From NCBI GenBank assembly GCA_030154385.1, contig JASKJZ010000135.1, positions 1-6,844 of the forward strand: a stretch of DNA of 6,844 nucleotides. Reading direction: 5' to 3'. A model generated the notes under the pieces. That model was not told where the DNA came from. It saw only the letters and a list, made by a program, of their open reading frames with translations, and did no database searches. This document shows, one piece after another, positions 5,489 to 6,844 of the stretch; the first letter of the stretch is position 1, and each line of letters begins with the position of its first letter. The position numbers were made by a program, and so were the translations under genes. Source of the stretch: Clostridiales bacterium. GTDB lineage: Bacteria > Bacillota_A > Clostridia > Lachnospirales > Lachnospiraceae.

Positions 5489-6844
5489 AAAATAGAAGAG
5501 CCGATTGAAAGAAAGAGGGCTTTGTACACGAAACGATCCGGTGAGATAAAGACAGCGGGTATCAATAACTGTGGTGGTATGTGCACCATAATTGCACAGG
5601 TTGAAAAGGGGTGTTTACTGTCCACCAAAAGCTGTTCTGACAAGGACAGCGTGCTGGGTGCTTGTGTTCGGGGAAGAGGTTATCGGAAGACCTTTTTAAG
5701 CAGTCAAAGGATTCGCTACCCGATGAAGAGAATTGGAGTGAGGGGAAGCGGAAAGTTCGAGCGAATCAGTTGGGAGGAGGCCATTTCTCTGATCACAAAA
5801 GAGTGGATACGAATCAAGAAGAGCTATGGAGTAGCTTCTCGCTATGTCAATTATGCCACGGGGGTGACAGGTGTTATGAAGCCTGCCAAGCTTGCGAGGC
5901 GCTTATTGTCCTTAGATGGAGGGTTTTTGGATTATTATAATTCCTACAGCAGTGCTTGTGCCAACTATATTACACCTTATATTTATGGAACCGCAGATAG
6001 TGGGAATAGTATCGAAGATATCCTGCATACCAATTTCTTGATTCTATGGGGGCATAATCCGGTAGAGACGATGTTTGGTGCAGGGAGAAGCCAGTATCTT
6101 GCAAAGCTAAGAAAACAAGGGATACGAATTGTGGTAATCGATCCTAGGCTAAGTGACACGGCAGCGACCTTTGCTGATGAATGGATTCCGATTCTGCCCT
6201 CAACCGATAGTGCACTTGCCGATGCAATGGCTTATATGATTTGGACGGAGGGCTTACAAGATCAGACGTTTATGGATACCTATTGCCTTGGATTTGATGC
6301 AGATCATATGCCAGAGGGGATGCCAAAGGAAGAAAATTATAAAGCTTATTTGTTTGGGCAAATGGATGGTATAAAAAAGACTCCTGCATGGGCTGAAAAA
6401 ATTACAGGTGTTCCACAAGATACTATCATTCGTTTGGCAAGAGAATATGCAACAAAAAAGCCGGCCTGCTTGCTGACGGATCTTGGTCTGCAACGTACCA
6501 GAAACGGGGAGCAGACCATACGAAGTACGGCACTTTTGACCTGCCTGACAGGGAATGTAGGGGTAAAGGGAGGAAGCGCGGCAGGGGCTGGCTGGATAAA
6601 GGAGCATGAGCCGATTCGCCTTTATAATCAGCCAAAGAATCCATTTTCAGGCGAAATTCCGGTTTTTTTATGGACAAAAGCAGTAGAGCATGGAACCGAG
6701 CTAGACCCCAAAGTGGATGGGATAAAGGGAGTTGATCGATTACCTTCTAATATAAAGATGATACTTAATCTGGCAGGAAATACGTTGATCAATCAGCATT
6801 CCGACATAAAGGATTCCATTCGCATTCTTTCGGATACAAGCCAG
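4964..6844 (+). CDS. Fusion of TorD/DmsD-type chaperone with DmsA-type molybdopterin oxidoreductase, 3' partial
   Basis: One uninterrupted frame of 627 codons that leaves the window at the right edge. Residues 1-175 resemble the TorD/DmsD chaperones that hold a molybdoenzyme apoprotein during cofactor insertion: a helical stretch, PLWASACMGRGG near 58-69 (compare PLWES in the family), and PPDYIGQMYRFLAFL at 97-111. After a charged linker (175-195), the DMSO-reductase-family catalytic subunit begins. It shows NNCGGMC at 201-207, ACVRGRGYRKTF at 233-244, YPMKR and GKFERISWEEA at 252-273, and a probable molybdenum-ligand serine at about 329 in SYSSACANY. WGHNP at 362-366, VIDPR at 391-395 and LTGNVGVKGG at 528-537 follow. 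The usual first Fe-S cysteine position (199) is glycine; C203, C207 and C234 remain. No Tat signal is present, as the chaperone occupies the N terminus. Substrate is unknown. Chaperone family assignment is somewhat less certain than the catalytic one. Confidence 0.87.
   Translation, partial: MEQIKIQEYRYLAALFTSFDVCWEVMGKLPYFCDAEKRDKKEEYDFIFRGCDADLTIPLWASACMGRGGILWDQTTRFVIEEYEKWGYEEIDMEGKPPDYIGQMYRFLAFLSIKLFDENIKKETILSIQEARDCFERDYVQPVFIALLKEMQTNCKDSVFCAMLENYKRDAGLIDKIEEPIERKRALYTKRSGEIKTAGINNCGGMCTIIAQVEKGCLLSTKSCSDKDSVLGACVRGRGYRKTFLSSQRIRYPMKRIGVRGSGKFERISWEEAISLITKEWIRIKKSYGVASRYVNYATGVTGVMKPAKLARRLLSLDGGFLDYYNSYSSACANYITPYIYGTADSGNSIEDILHTNFLILWGHNPVETMFGAGRSQYLAKLRKQGIRIVVIDPRLSDTAATFADEWIPILPSTDSALADAMAYMIWTEGLQDQTFMDTYCLGFDADHMPEGMPKEENYKAYLFGQMDGIKKTPAWAEKITGVPQDTIIRLAREYATKKPACLLTDLGLQRTRNGEQTIRSTALLTCLTGNVGVKGGSAAGAGWIKEHEPIRLYNQPKNPFSGEIPVFLWTKAVEHGTELDPKVDGIKGVDRLPSNIKMILNLAGNTLINQHSDIKDSIRILSDTSQ
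5546..6844 (+). other. DmsA-like catalytic domain of the fusion, N-terminal two thirds
   Basis: Begins at about residue 195 (IKTAGINNCGG), where free-standing DmsA-type proteins have their Fe-S segment. No credible internal start is found near this boundary: the TTG at 5522 has a purine run only two bases away, and no ATG or GTG with a ribosome binding site precedes the Fe-S segment. The C-terminal dinucleotide-binding domain is beyond the window. Confidence 0.85.

Noticed and set aside
5500..5550. A separate start for the catalytic subunit at TTG 5522
   Set aside because: The purine run AGAGGG lies only two bases before it, too close to serve as a ribosome binding site, and no ATG or GTG with a proper site is nearby. 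A fused protein is the simpler reading.
5662..5940. A 92-residue + strand frame inside the catalytic domain
   Set aside because: It overlaps conserved DmsA-type coding sequence in another frame and has no recognisable domain.

Overview
The window looks like Clostridia chromosome, probably Lachnospiraceae or a close relative. The DNA is A+T-rich, the codons are A/T-ending, Shine-Dalgarno sites are strong and purine-rich, genes overlap and are co-directional, and the content combines cyclic-di-GMP signalling with anaerobic molybdoenzyme respiration. The lineage is inferred from style, not from a marker gene. All genes are on the + strand and almost no DNA is non-coding.

Left half (1-3872): two tandem paralogous c-di-GMP genes. 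The first enters the window already open (GAF-like tail, then GGDEF, then EAL). An in-frame TAA at 1330-1332 cuts it just before the last conserved EAL motif; the lost tail is still readable to a TGA at 1438-1440. The second starts with a GTG overlapping that TGA. It encodes about 12 membrane segments, a GAF-like domain, a remnant of only the last helix of a GGDEF domain, and an EAL domain with every catalytic residue. The two genes align without net gaps over 855 bp, so both losses can be placed precisely. The first keeps an intact cyclase signature and a damaged phosphodiesterase; the second has no cyclase and an intact phosphodiesterase. A pair of bifunctional proteins appears to have been reduced to complementary single-function ones.

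Right half (3841-6844): a promoter-like site (ATGACT, 17 bp, TATAAT) lies in the last codons of the second gene. It is followed by a tightly coupled set: mobA (makes the guanine dinucleotide form of molybdenum cofactor), a four-cluster ferredoxin subunit like DmsB, and a large ORF that runs off the right edge. That ORF reads without a stop from a TorD/DmsD-type chaperone domain (about residues 1-175) into a DmsA-type molybdopterin catalytic subunit (from about residue 195). This is an assembly line for one enzyme: cofactor maturation, a chaperone built into the polypeptide, the electron-transfer subunit and the catalytic subunit. No Tat signal is visible on either enzyme subunit, so a cytoplasmic location is likely. 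The substrate (DMSO, TMAO or another oxyanion or N-/S-oxide) cannot be read from the sequence.

No tRNA, rRNA, CRISPR, insertion sequence, riboswitch or convincing terminator was seen. The longest stretch without an intact reading frame is the 107 bases at 1333-1439.
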